From Lentinus brumalis (lineage: Eukaryota; Basidiomycota; Agaricomycetes; Polyporales; Polyporaceae), in the NCBI GenBank assembly GCA_001792895.1, contig MARA01000004.1:124001-188000 (forward strand): a stretch of DNA of 64,000 bases, given 5' to 3'. Every line of letters begins with the position of its first letter. The stretch's first letter is position 1. Positions 28,670 to 40,414 of this stretch are shown here, one piece after another. The notes beneath the pieces are model-generated. The model did no database searches and was not told where the DNA came from. It saw only the letters and a list, made by a program, of their open reading frames with translations. Made by a program: the position numbers and the translations under genes.

Positions 28670-30544
28670 GCGTGTTGCGCAGATTCTGTTTGCTTTGGTC
28701 GCGCTGTCCGCCCGCCGGTGGGCGGGAGGAGTGCGATTGCGTCGTGATACCCCCTCAGTTGGACTATTCTTTCCCTCCTCTGACTGTGCTGCTGCTTGTT
28801 CCGCCGCCGAACGCTCCGCTCGTTGATATCTCCCTTGGATGTTGGTCCGTGGTCGCCCCGTATAGTGCCTCTCTCTATCTCCGTCACGGTGTTGTTCTTG
28901 TCTCGTATTGCCCATGTGCCTCTACGCTCGTTTATAATAGCATACATACTTTCACGGCTACGGTGCTGGCTCGGGCTAGCCCTGATGCGTGCTAGCCGAG
29001 GGCTTGAAGATAAGTCGACATCCAAGACATGGAGCTGCGCCTCCCCGAGCCAGGCTCGATATTGCAAGGTGTGTGAGCACTGCTAGCACTACAAGTCCCG
29101 GGCTGACTAGCGACGCAGTAGTGTAAACCTTGCATTATCTTCTTGACAGAATATGACATTGTACCTAGCGTACCTTGTGGTCTTACAGCTACCGACAAGC
29201 CGTGGCTCCGCCTCGAGGCTCCAAACCCTCTTCGCCAAACTCAAAGCGCATCTACATCTCGGCGATGCGCTGAGTGGCACGGCCGCCCCACTCCTCGAAG
29301 GGCTGCCTCTCCCGCGTTAATCTGCGTGGAACCGTCAAGCGTGCATGTTTAGTGCCTCCGACGTCGGCTTCTGCCCACCTACACCAGCAGCATCGACGCC
29401 ACCGTCGGACGGACGCTGGTCCTACATCTGGTGCCGACTTTGTATGTTCTGTGGCTAGTGGCGTGAAGGGCACTAACCATCTTGTCGGTTCTCTTTGTTC
29501 CCAAGTATGTCCTAACGTTCGCGATGATGTCCGCGGGCACCAGAAGTCGCCACCTGGTCGGCCCTTTCTCGCCCAGGAACGCTCATGCTCACTGACCCCG
29601 GAGTAAGAGGCCGTCACTGTGGCTGCTAGAGCAGGGAGTGCGGCTGAGATGCGTAGATGACGGGAGCACTTCGTGTATCTGGGCCGCCTCCACAGGGTCC
29701 TGTCAGTATACCCTGCATGTTGAGCCCCAGCGCAGCAGCGATCCTCAAGATTCACGCGTCACGAAGGCGTCCGCTGGCAGCAATCAATTCCGACCGCCCC
29801 GACCGCTCGCCGGGCACGTCGTACGAACATTAGACACTTACACGCGATATTACTAAGATGGTTTCCGAGCCGATGTCCGGAGTCGAGTCCGGGAGGCGAG
29901 ACGGGGTACGAGTATGTATTTCGTTCGGTCCAAGGTACTACGGGGAGGGAGAGGGGGACAAACGCCGGGTCTGACTAGCAGGACGGGAACATGTATCATG
30001 ATGATTGCACTGCGTATAATAGCCAGCCGTGCGCGCCCCAGCGTCGCAGCGGGATGCGGTGCGATGCATATGGTTCCAGCGACCCTGGTAGTGGCAGATC
30101 GACTGATAAATAGTGGAAGTGCCGTGATATCCAAGGGGGTAGCCGCAAGGTGCTCGGGGGCACTGTCAGCGGGGACAGTGTCTTTTGAGCAATCTGCACG
30201 GTCCGGAAGGAGTGCGATGTGAGTGAAGATGAAATGCGTAGAAAGTAGAAGGAGCGGAGATACGCACAGTGGTATCGGGGGTTGAACAGTAAGAAATAAA
30301 TACCCAACAAAGTAAGGAATGACTACGGTAAGCTCTCTCTCGTAAGAAGTCTGCGCACTCCGAGGCGGTGGGGGTTGAGGTTGAGTTCGGGGTTGAGGAG
30401 GGAGGTGGATGTGATGTGCCTGTGTCGGGCGCGGGTGTGATGCAGGTTGCGGGTGTCAATGAAGGCTATGGCAGGAGCTGCGCGACTCGTCGGGGCAATG
30501 TCATGGCTGTATCGTGATCATGCTGGATGCGACTGAGTATGCGC
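28670..30544. other. Long intergenic region, no supported gene
   Basis: About 1.9 kb between the septin stop and the SH3 gene stop. Frames such as minus 29252-29755 and minus 29853-30134 have no recognisable domain and look like GC-driven chance frames. The first few hundred bases are septin 3' UTR. Confidence 0.35.
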
Positions 30545-31568
30545 TCACTGCGGACGGGAAGCATTCGCCCCGCTCCGGACGGATGACGAGGTCGAAGACT
30601 GGCCGCGCTTGTGCCCGCGGGGGCGCTCCTTGAGACAGAAGCGGGGAACGACACCGCGCTCGCCGGAACGGCTGCCGAGGCGTTCGACAAGGCACCACTC
30701 GTCCTCGTACTCCTCGAGCATGTTGAGGACCTCGCCCACCTTGACCGCGAGCTCATCAGCAAGGGACGGGATGAAAGTGTGCTCCACGAGCATTCTGCGC
30801 GGGAGTTTCTGGCCCTTGATTGACGGCTTCGCTTTGAGGTTGGCCTGCTCGCCGAGACCCTCCATCCCGAAGGACGACGTCCGACGGGGACTAGGGACGG
30901 GCGTGGCAACGGGGGGGACAGACAAGTATTCGTGGTTCTCGTGTGTTACCGAGACGGTAGGAAGGTTGAGAGCGGGAGGACGTGGGGAGCTGGAGGGGGT
31001 GCTACCGGGGGAGGAAGACCGGGAGGTCGCCTGGTAGGTTGGCGGCGGGGAGAGGGCTGCCTCGACGGCAGGCGGGCTCTTGATGTCCACAACATTCCCA
31101 CCGTGGTTGGCTACAGAGAAGATTTGAGGCTTCCACTTGACCGAGGCCGACTGCATGCTCGGAGGCGGCTCGATGGGAAGGATAACGAGCACCTCCTGCT
31201 TCTCCATGGGGGTCCCCTCCGTAATCGGTCTGATCTTCTCACTGGGCGAGAAGCTGCCTTGGCGATACTTCTGGGACGCAGTCGTCACCTTGCGGCGTCG
31301 CCAGACAACAATTCGCCATGTAACAATGCCTGGTGGGCGCCTGGGTCACTTCCCGTCCAACTTCTTGAATTCTGGAGTACTCACCGACAATCAAGATGCC
31401 GAGGATCACAAAGAACGCCGTCAACACCTTCACCGAGGTTGGGAGCGGGTTGACAATCGGGGTCCCGTCTTCAGTCAAGCCAACTGGCTCACGGGGAAGG
31501 ACGTTGCGGGCGGCATTGTGAGCCTGGGCGTTTCTCCGGGCATGAGAAGAAAGGTTGATAATGGCCAT
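30545..31568 (-). CDS. Single-pass membrane protein with C-terminal SH3 domain
   Basis: Two exons. The ATG is at 31568. The intron is 55 nt (donor GTGAGT, acceptor CACCAG), near 31326-31380. Splicing gives a transmembrane helix 'VLTAFFVILGILIVGIVTW' followed at once by a basic stop-transfer run (WRRRK). A disordered Ser/Pro-rich segment of about 150 residues comes next. An SH3 domain follows near the C-terminus: 'EHTFIPSLADELAVKVGEVL', 'EDEWCLVERL' and 'GVVPRFCL' give the ALYDY-like, WW-like and PxxY-like positions. The N-terminus (~45 residues) is short and polar. It may be a membrane adaptor for polarity or signalling; that is inference from architecture. Confidence 0.75.
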
Positions 31569-32193
31569 TAATACAAGAGGCGAAAGAACGAACGAAAAGG
31601 GAGGGGAAGGAGAAGGAGAATGAGAAAGGGAATGGGAAGGAAGAGAAAGCAAATGACGGCGAGCTCGAGTGCAAGAGCTATATGACACTCGCCATCACTT
31701 TCTGTTCGGGGCTGTTCAGCGGCCCATCAAACCGTCCACCACCCGGAGCACGACGCCCTCCATCCGAGTGCGCTCTCGTTGCTCGTTTCAGGAACGGTCG
31801 CACTGATATCAGCCCCCGAACACTGCGCCAGCACATTGATCTTCTCGTGTCAAACCCTAGAATTTACCCGGCACCGACCAGTGACCGCCAGGCGCATCTC
31901 TGCAGCCCGTCGCCATGTCGACTGACCACTGCAACTAGTTACACTGTGATGCCTAGCGTAGAACATATGCAAATTGGAGTACGCACTGGCTGGGGTCCGG
32001 CGTACCTAGTCGAAGCAGTTGCTCATCCAGGGATATGCCGGTGCGCCCCACGGCCATCGTCCACCACCCAAACGTCCGACTCGATGTGCCGCCCATGGAT
32101 CGCAGTGTGTTGACTCGGAAGCCTGTGCATGACGTTCGGTTGCGCGCTCCGACATGAGGACGAATCGCGTATCCGCACGGAAGGGGAGACGCA
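31569..32193. promoter_or_regulatory. Promoter region of the SH3 gene
   Basis: A purine-rich run on the plus strand at about 31590-31655 is a CT-rich leader or core promoter for the minus-strand SH3 gene. Such pyrimidine tracts are common upstream of fungal start codons. The rest shows nothing. Confidence 0.4.
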
Positions 32194-35100
32194 TCAGAGC
32201 GTGTCCAACAGCAGCGTTGAAACTGCACGGTAGAGCGACCTCGCACCCTCTGGTGGGATGTACGAGTTTAGCGACGTCCGAACAATCATGTCCCTCGTGG
32301 CTGGCGGCATGGTGCTCACTGCTTCGCCCGACAGCGCATACAGGGCCTCGGCGGCGATCGCCATCTTCTCCTCCATTGTAAACGAGACGAATGGCAGGAC
32401 AGCGGTAACCCTCGAGAGCAGAGACGGCTGCATCACCAGTGTCAGAAGCGAAATTGACGATAGCAAGCAGGTACCCACTCCTAGTCGCTCAGATACCCGG
32501 GGGCGGAGGAGGGTCATTAGATCGACGTATTCCTCCCGTGAGAGCTGAGTCTCTGGCGCAGGTCGTTGATCTTGATGTTCAAAGACGAGATCATGGCCAA
32601 TGTTCGATGTTCCCAGCCAAATCACCTTCGATACATCGACATGTCGATGACCGGCCTCGAAAGAACAACGACCTGAGGAAGATACAGTGAGCAAAAACAG
32701 CGCTGCTTCGAGTGTGCACAGTGTCCCTCACCATACTCCCAGGGCATCAACAGGGACGACAGGATCTTCTCGTCGTGCGTCTTCTCGATTTCCTGACGTA
32801 ACGTAGCTCAATCAGTGCACGGTCATATATCAGGAAGTGAACAAACGAACATCGAGCACAACCACACAACGTTTACCCTCGTTGGCGATCAAGAAGTCCT
32901 TGAGCGAAGCATCCGAGGGTGCCTGAACTCTCGTCAGCAAGACGGAAATGGTTCCTAATCGTATGATCTATGACGAACCTCATGAGGAGCGATGGAGTGG
33001 CTCTTCCAAATATCGTTGGTGTCCCGCAATGTAGTCATGTTGACAGTATGCGTCGGGACTTCCAGAAGCGATCCGACTGGGACCACGCACGTCAGCCAGA
33101 CTGATCATCAGCGCTATGAGCCGTCAACTCACATTTGCGCGCGAGGAGACTCTTCCCATGGCCACTCGGTCCTGAAGAGAAGAACCTCAGCTGTAGTTCT
33201 TTGCGCCGTGATGAAGAAAACCTCGTACCACATAACAGAACGACGATGGGCGCCATGGACGGCATGCTCAGGACACGGAACAGCTGTTCCAGCACTCGAT
33301 CTTGACCAATCAGATCGTACCGCACCCGCGTCAGCGGGCGGAAGTACGACCTGTGTATAAGAGCAGATGTGCGCCGAGTCTGCGGCGAGTCCGCCCGCTC
33401 GATGTAGTACCTGAAGGACGCTTAGCCGGCGATTCGCGAAGTAAAAAGTGAGACCGGCGACTCACCGAGTCGCAGGATCGACGTTCTCGAGGAGCTTGGA
33501 CAGCCGCCCGGACCCTCTCCTCGAGGAGACTTCCGCCCGCTCCTCCGCCTCGGGATCCCGCAGTGCGGTCGTGTCGGCGCCATGTGCCAGCAGCATCTTG
33601 ACCATCTGCATCTTGTTCTTCAGCTTGTCATTGGCGAGAGTGAACGCCAGCGCCGACAGCGGTCCGACATCATCATTCGGGCCTGCGTCCCCGTTCTCGA
33701 GCACCCGCCGGACTTCATCCACGTCGTCGCTGGCGAGCGCGAAGAGCAGAGTCGGTCGAGGCGTCGCGATGGCATGTACGGGCTCGATGAGGAGAGACTC
33801 CCGGCGAGACTGGGCAGCAGAAATGACGGACTGACGCTTCTGCTGCGTCGCGAAAATCGACGACTCGCGACGTTTGGTAGCGACTGTTGCCGATACGGGG
33901 CGTCGGATGGTGTCGTCGGCATCGTCGGCGGCCTGGTAGTACTCGTCCTCGCGGCGCTCGTCGAACGATTCAATGGGCTCCGAGAGGCGGCTGTCCGAAC
34001 GCAGGAACTGCTGCTGCTGCTCCATGTAGGCCGAGAAGCGGCGTGAGGGTGGGTTGAGGAGGGATTTGCGGTTGAAACGGTTGTGCCATGACTGAGGGCG
34101 GGATGCCGGAGCGGACGCAGGTTGTGTATGTGAGGAAGCGGTATTGGTGTCGTTATGCAAAGGAGAGTTGGGCTGTGAAGATCCAGAGGTATGGTGAAAA
34201 TGCGAAGGTATAATGCCCGAGCGCGGAGACGATAGCTGAAGAAGCACACCGAGGCGGGTTAGCTTGACTCCAGCAGTAGATTGAAGAACATACCAGTCTA
34301 TTATTAGATATTGAATACTCTGATGATACAGTTGGTGAGGATGGTGTGAGCGCTATGCGAACGTTAGTCGACGAAGTTCTGTGTTGTTGACAACGTCAGA
34401 CCCACCGGATGCTGCAGTGGTAGCCGTTGTGAGTGATGGAATGCTGGATGGAGGAACTGAAGAACCAAGTGGCGACGAAGCCGAATTAAGAATCATGGAC
34501 TGTCCTTGCGCGGTTAGTCCGAGTCGTTTTGTAATGTGCGAGAAGCATGCGTACCAAACGAAGGGGTTTCAAACGCCTCGGATTTGAAGTAGTGGATGAT
34601 GCGGTTAGCGGTGTTTCCTCGACCGGCGAGAGCGGTGTAGCTGCTCGTGAGGAGGGCAAGTCATCGTCAGGTGTATCAATAGCAACCAAGGGAGGCGGTC
34701 TCGGACGTTCAGAATTGACACTTTCCGGTCGACGAGCAACCACCTGTGAGCGGTCCGAGACAGAATTACGGAAACCGAAGGGGACCTTCCTGGATCCGGA
34801 CTGCGAAGAGCTTGAGGACTGTGACGACTGCCTCTGGGCCGCTCGCTCTGGACCGTGAGAGCTGAGAGACGAGGCAGACCGCGTTGAGCCTTCAGCGAAG
34901 TTGTCATCTTGTGCAGATGCGGCCGGAGAGGCAGATCGACTGTCGGCAGCGAAGACAAGAGAGTTGTGAGCGCTGCGAGCGCTGGATGGTAACGAGAAGT
35001 TGCGGATCTGTCCAGACGAAGCGACGGAGGCAGGGTACGCATGGGGAGGGAAAAGACAGGGGCGTATCGTGCAGACGATGATGCGACCGACTGCGGCCGG

Positions 35101-37094
35101 GGTGCCACAAGATCAGCATCCGTAATATCGAGGTCCTCTGCTGAGTCTGGAGCTGAAACGCCGTGTTCAACGGTGAAGTCACCGCTGGACGATTGGACGA
35201 GGGTCGTATCGTCTTGCGTGTCACTCGAGGCCAAGTATGATAGCGAAGCCTCTGGCTCAGCGGGCTGCTCAGGCAAAGCCATCTGGGCACCGACAACTGT
35301 GAGCGGCGATATGTCTTGCAGGTAGCTCAGATCCAGTGGGGACTCCGCCGCCTGTTCCTGCGACCCGTTCTCCAGCTTGGTCGAATGAACCGTGGGCGTG
35401 TAGTACTGGTCATACAACGAGGCCATCGAGTCATCCGAGCCGAATGACGCCTCGCTGACGCGCAAGGTGTCATCTCCGACGGCAAGATAGTCCGACGAGC
35501 TCCCAAGCTGGAAGAGAGACGAATCCTCGGGTGCCTCCGAGATCGAAGACGACTGGCGGTGCACGATAGAGGAGGGTTCTTCCACCTGAATGTCGTATTC
35601 CGCGCTTGGATCCGCGTCCGCGAACTGCGATCCAGAAACGCTAGGCTCCTCCGACGTGAACTGCAACGAGTCTACACTGCCGTCCCTCGAATGCCTCGCG
35701 TCATCGGAGAACGACGCAGGGAAGGAGCCGAACCTGGGCGTAAACAACGCACTTGCGGTTGGGGCAGCCTGATCGAACCCACTCCCAAACAGCCCGCGTG
35801 CAGAAGGGGAGCCAAAGGGCGACGACAGGATCGACAGCGTGGATATCCGTCGTGGACTACGCGGTGGCGACGCGCGCAGTGGCTCTGGTCCTTCCGCGTA
35901 ACCGGAGTCGACCGAATCTTCTCGCGCCATGAAGGAGCCATACCGAGGAAAGCTGATAGGTGCGGACGAAATCTCGATGGGCGATAGCAAACCCGAAGAC
36001 ATAGAATCATGGCGAGATGAATGGATGGATGCTCGACGTGGGGGTGGGTACACGTCGGAGGCAAGGGAGGTGCGGCGTGATAGCGGTTGAGAGTCGGGAA
36101 CAGATGAGACGTTTGTGTCAAGGATGGTAGGCGGCCGTCTGGATGGTGGTGCGGCGTCGAGAACGATGGAAGCTCGTGTCGACGTGGTGAACTCCGAAAC
36201 GATTATGGACTGGGTCGGGGATTCCTGAGATTGTGCATTATGCGACGTGCGCCTTGAAGACGGGGCGCGGTCTGGCGTTGATGGGCGGCGTGTCACTGTG
36301 AAGTCTTCGTCTTCGTCCAAGGTCGTGATCTCACCGCTAGGAGAGCCGGGCCGGGTTGAGTTGCCATCCACGAGGGTAACCGACCCGTCTCCTAATGATG
36401 ATTCGGGCAGAACAGGAGACTCATCTCTGTGAGGGGATGAGATATGGTGCAGGAGTCTCCTCGCGTCCTCGCTCAATCCAATGATGGGCGTCGGACGTGC
36501 AGAACTCTCCGGGACAGGGTCGGAAACAGCATTCGGATGTTCCAATTGCCCGTCCACCAAACTCCTCGATGTCGCAGCGGGCTCGTAGTCTCCACTGCCG
36601 TGATCTTCCGAGCTACCTTCCCCGACGACGACTCTTGCTCGCCAGACTCCTCTTCATCCCACTCTACCTCCTCCTCTTCTTGCTGAATGATATTCCCGAG
36701 CGCCAGTAGTAGACTGCTAGTGCGGGGCGAACGAGTCGGCGACCGGAACCGCACCGACTTCGGGCGCGACGGGGAATCAACGACCAGGCGAAAGTCTGGC
36801 TGGTCCGAGTCTTCGGAGCCCACCATACTGTCTGGGCGCCGTATCTTGACAGAATGCATGAAGTTGCATCCGTCTGCGAACAGACAGCGACCTTGTGAGT
36901 AGAACGGACATGGTCGTGCTACCAAGGCAATATATGTCAGTAATGTCTTCGGTTGGAAGGAGAGCATACACGGAGATCATCGGAAGCGTAGGTATACTCC
37001 TCGTGCGAACGCACTCTGTTATCATACCCGCCTGCCTACACATACAGCGATCGATGCGATGCTTCTCAATGCCCGCGAGGCTTGGAAGCGTCAC
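32194..37094 (-). CDS. CCCH zinc finger - Ser-rich - ankyrin - ClpB-like AAA+ protein
   Basis: I read this as one gene. A CCCH finger at the N-terminus (C-x7-C-x5-C-x3-H, 36850-36915) follows 'EYTYASDDLP'. About 700 residues of Ser/Pro-rich low-complexity sequence follow (36600-34590). In-frame small exons near 34560-34290 lead to ankyrin-like repeats at 33570-33780 (ALASDDVDEVRRVLENGD, MVKMLLAHGADTTAL). The C-terminus is AAA+: 'YDLIGQDRVLEQLFRVL', Walker A GPSGHGKS, Walker B VVVLDE, sensor 'IWLGTSNIG', 'LLSRVTAVLPF'. This resembles the second ATPase of ClpB. Two frame breaks (near 36620 and 35010) are each cured by one extra C/G. The true start codon is unresolved: the first long frame opens without ATG, and an upstream exon lies near 36972-37050. 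Function unknown. Confidence 0.65.
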
Positions 37095-37205
37095 ATGAGG
37101 GATAGTCGTGAGTCGTCATATCCGAATCATGTGCGTCCTTTGGCTCATAACGCCGTGGTACTTGCCTTGTAACGATCCAGCGCGAGAGCCGTCAGAGGGA
37201 GACTG
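37088..37205 (-). repeat. Inverted copy of the 3' end of the 45.5-46.4 kb membrane-protein gene
   Basis: Read on the minus strand this 118-bp segment closely matches 46365-46492 on the plus strand. Shared words include GACGGCTCTCGCGCTGGA, ACGGCGTTATGAGCCAA and ATGACGACTCACGACTATCC. The matched part covers the last ~20 codons, the stop and the start of the 3' UTR of that gene. Here it lies just upstream of the CCCH gene. Confidence 0.8.
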
Positions 37206-38402
37206 ACTGTCTATGATGCTCACAAGAGAACAGGCGGACCGCGGTACGGGTTGCATCGCTACGCTGCAGCGAGGGTATGGTGACAGAGAACAAGTATCCT
37301 TTGGTGACGGCCCAAGGACCACGGAGGAACAACGAGAGCACAACAAACGTAACGCAGACAAAAGCAACTCACTCCTTTTCTTCCATGGAGGGTCTTCGAT
37401 GGTCATGGAGACATGAGATTTGAGATTTGAACGTCAAGCGAGGGGTCCTGTCCGAGAGCGCGAGCCTAGAGTCTGAGAGCGAAAGCCGAAAGCCGAACTT
37501 CCCAGTCAGTGCCCGCAGTGTGCACGCCAGACACCGGTAAGTAGTGGTGAACGTCCAAGTTACAACCCGAGCGCAAAAATCGGAGAGCGAACGAGCCGCC
37601 AGTGCAGAAATGATGAGTTGCCGAGATGAAGCGGATCAGGCTGTCAGACACGTCGGCAACTCACTGAAGAACGGGAGCACTCACAGCATACAAATGGTAA
37701 CCCAATGATGGAAGACAAAAGCCGGGCGTCGGTGGACGCGACCAGGAGAGAGGCACGCACGACGTGGAGAGAATTGAAGACGGTGCCGACGACGACGACA
37801 ACGACGACCGCGACGGGATCGAACCCGAAATGAGTGTAAGACGTAATAACCACTAGACGCGCGGCGCGTAGGCAGATCACGAGATCGCGTAGCCAAAGCA
37901 ACGGCGCTATCGGCACGGGCGCTCCGTTAGCCTTGGGCGCAGCGCGTCGCGGATCCCTCCTCTCCGACCTACGTGTGTGAATTGACACAAAATTGAAAAG
38001 ATATGAAGCTTGAAGCACCGAAGCTCGAAGCACCTGGTTCATCACACGAGTTCAAGTCATCATTTGGCAAGAAATACATTGATTCTACACTTCTCTAACA
38101 CGAACAAGAGTCCTTCCATCTCCTGCGACGTCTCCCCGACGTCCCGGCAGTTCTCCTCGCTCCCACGACGAACGACCCCCGACACCCAGATCCCATCAAC
38201 GCCAACACCCGCCCTTGCGCCGCGTCGGTCTTCGGTCTTGCAAATCGGCCCGGTCCCAAAGTCTAAAGTACGGTGCCCAACCTGTCCACCCACGCAGACC
38301 AAGAAAGAGGATGTCAATTATACGTTCATACAGTACGGAATCACCACACCGGTGCGCAGCGCGAGAGAGACGGGAAGACGACGGGGGCCCCCAGACGGTC
38401 CG
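37206..38402. other. Intergenic region with a tRNA-like relic
   Basis: No gene is supported. It contains the degenerate tRNA at about 37806-37870 and a GACGAC-rich run just left of it. A 133-codon minus-strand frame (37644-38045) overlaps the relic and has no domain. Confidence 0.4.
37806..37870 (-). pseudogene. Degenerate tRNA relic, Val(TAC)-like
   Basis: Minus strand shows an A-box (TCTAGTGGTTA), CTTACAC like an anticodon loop with TAC, and a B-box palindrome (CGGGTTCGATCCCG). The distance between the D-arm and T-arm is only about 15 nt, too short for an anticodon arm plus variable loop, and the T-stem is one base short. I call it a relic. Confidence 0.45.
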
Positions 38403-39976
38403 TCACGGCCGGTTGTAGAAGTACGGAAGCGCGAACGCAGCCGCGAGCGCGAGACCGGCAAACGCGATGGCCATGCACACGTTCGAGCTCGTGCTCACGC
38501 TCGAGCCTTGGCTCTTCTTCGCACGCGACTTCGACCCCGCGGCCGCGGTGCGCTTCTTCTGCGGCGGTGGGGGTACATAGGGGAAGACTTGTACATACCC
38601 GATGGATTTCAGTCCGTGTACGCTGGAAGAGCAGCAGTCAGCATACAAGGTCCTTGCTCGTCAGCAGAGGAAGGGCACATACTAGTAGCCGTTTAGGTTG
38701 CGGGTGATCTCTTCCTCCATGCCCAGGGGCACGCCCTCCAGCCTCCACGTAACCTTGGTCGAGTCGCTGCCCTGGTCGAGCGTCGTCGTGAGCTTGGCGA
38801 AGTGATCTAGACGAGGCGTGCGGTGAGTCGACCGATCCGAGCCACGGACAGGAGCATATGTACACGCACCTGAAGGCCATGTTGGGCTCGACAGCGCCCA
38901 AGTCTGCACGAACTCCTTCGGCGGCGAGACCGACACGAACTTGCCCTTCACACCTCCGCCAAACAGGCTGTACTCCGCGTCAGGCTGCGGCGAGCTCTGC
39001 ACCAGCAGTCAGCATACACTCCCAAATCACAAAACTACGTTCGGCAAAGACGCACCTTGGCAGGAGCCCGCGTCCACATCGGTATCCTCTTCTCATCCGT
39101 CAACAGCGAGAACAGGTCATCCGCGGCAGCCATGAAGCTGGCCTCCACGGTGACCGTCGTCGTGTTGTTCGCCCTGCCCGAGCCCTTCACCACCCCGGGG
39201 CCGTCCGCCTTCTTCTTCAGCGCCGCATCGGCACTCCCGCTCGACGCCGCCGCGGGGGCAGACGCGGGGGTAGATGATCCAGACGGCGCAGGGGTCCCCT
39301 GGCGCGAGCTATCTGCGGAAATATAGACGTCCTTCCCGTGCGTGTCGATGATCGCCGCCGGGAACGTGGCGAACTTCGCCTCGAGTGCAGACGGGAGACG
39401 GGACTTCGCGAGCGCGAAGAGCGCGTCGACCGCCGGGGAGCGCGCGGTGCTCAGGCTCCATTCGTACTGCAAAGAGCAAAGAAAGCGTCAGCCAGGACGG
39501 ATCGGATCGCCGCCACTCAGTGGCGAGGCGTATATATGCACGTACGACGTAGTCGGAGGTGCCGTCGAGCGTGTTCTCGTGAGAGACCTCGGGGATCGTG
39601 AGCTTGCCCGAGACAGCAGTCCCGTCCGACGCGGTGCCCGACCAGTCGAGGACGACTCTGCAGTCGTAGATCGTGATCAACCTGCGCATGCCGCGGAAAC
39701 TCTATGTCAGCGCATCCCATACGATGCATGCATGCGCACGCAATGTTCCAGAGAACACAAAGGGGACACGCACTTGCTCTTCCGCTGACCGAGTTCCACG
39801 TCTCCGTCGACCTCCACAACGCGCTCAATCCCGACCTCCTCCGTGCCCTCTCCATTCACGCGCACCGCCGTCAGCTCGCGGTCGAACCATTGCTTCGCCC
39901 ACGGAGTGACCGTCTTGTTCTTCCAGTGCCAATTGGCCGTGGTCGGTGCCATGGGTTTCGGGATCGTGCTCGCCAT
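38403..39976 (-). CDS. AHA1: Aha1-type Hsp90 co-chaperone with C-terminal membrane helix
   Basis: Stimulates Hsp90 ATPase. The N-terminal domain begins with the conserved 'NWHWKNKTVTPWAKQWF' and continues through 'LITIYDCRVVLDWSGTA' and 'KLTIPEVSHENTLD'. The C-terminal AHSA1 domain has 'VEASFMAAADDLFSLLTDE', 'EYSLFGGGVKGKFVSVSP', 'FVQTWAL', 'STKVTWRLEGVPLGMEEE' and 'LKSIGYVQVFPYVPP'. Six exons with short introns. After the normal end of Aha1 the frame continues with a basic linker (KKRTAAAGSKSRAKK) and a hydrophobic helix (CMAIAFAGLALAAAFALPYF). It stops four residues later. That is a tail-anchor layout, absent from yeast Aha1 as I know it. The membrane cannot be read from sequence. Confidence 0.9.
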
Positions 39977-40414
39977 CGTGGTCTTGTCTTGTCTTGTCTA
40001 GAGGTGATTACACGTATGTAGGATGCAGCAGAGATACAGAAAGCAACAATTCGAAAGGGTCGTACGTGGGCGAACGCAGGATGAATTTATGGCGGTTATG
40101 ACGCTCGTGCGATCGGGGTCGATCTCCAGAACTTTCGAGCATCCTCTCCTCTGACTGTCAGTGTCACACTGAGTCCTCCGACGCTTCGACTGACCATGCT
40201 CTGTTCTTTTGCGCTACTTACTTACTCGCTTGCGACAAATGACTTGAACAACACAGCCAACAGTGCAGAAGAACACGGTCCTTCAACTGCATGACTATCG
40301 TACATTCGTGGGGCATATCCTATTGCAGTACAGTACATCAAAAGTCCAAGTCGAGGTCAAGTCCAAACTGAAGAAAGTGGTCGTAATGGCGATCGGATGT
40401 GCCGAGTACTATCT
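39977..40414. promoter_or_regulatory. AHA1 upstream region
   Basis: About 440 bp between the AHA1 start and the stop of the DUF3429 gene. No specific site recognised. CTTTCGAGCATCC-type sequence near 40130 includes TTC/GAA triplets but not in a clear array. Confidence 0.3.

Noticed and set aside
29252..29755. 167-codon minus-strand frame
   Set aside because: Trp/Arg/Cys-rich chance frame with no recognisable family.
34992..35056. A 50-nt intron (donor GTCTTT) to explain the frame change in the Ser-rich region
   Set aside because: The donor is weak, and a single missing C gives a smoother protein and matches the pattern seen elsewhere.
37644..38045. 133-codon minus-strand frame with a valine run
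   Set aside because: It overlaps the tRNA relic and a GAC microsatellite, which explains the valine repeat.
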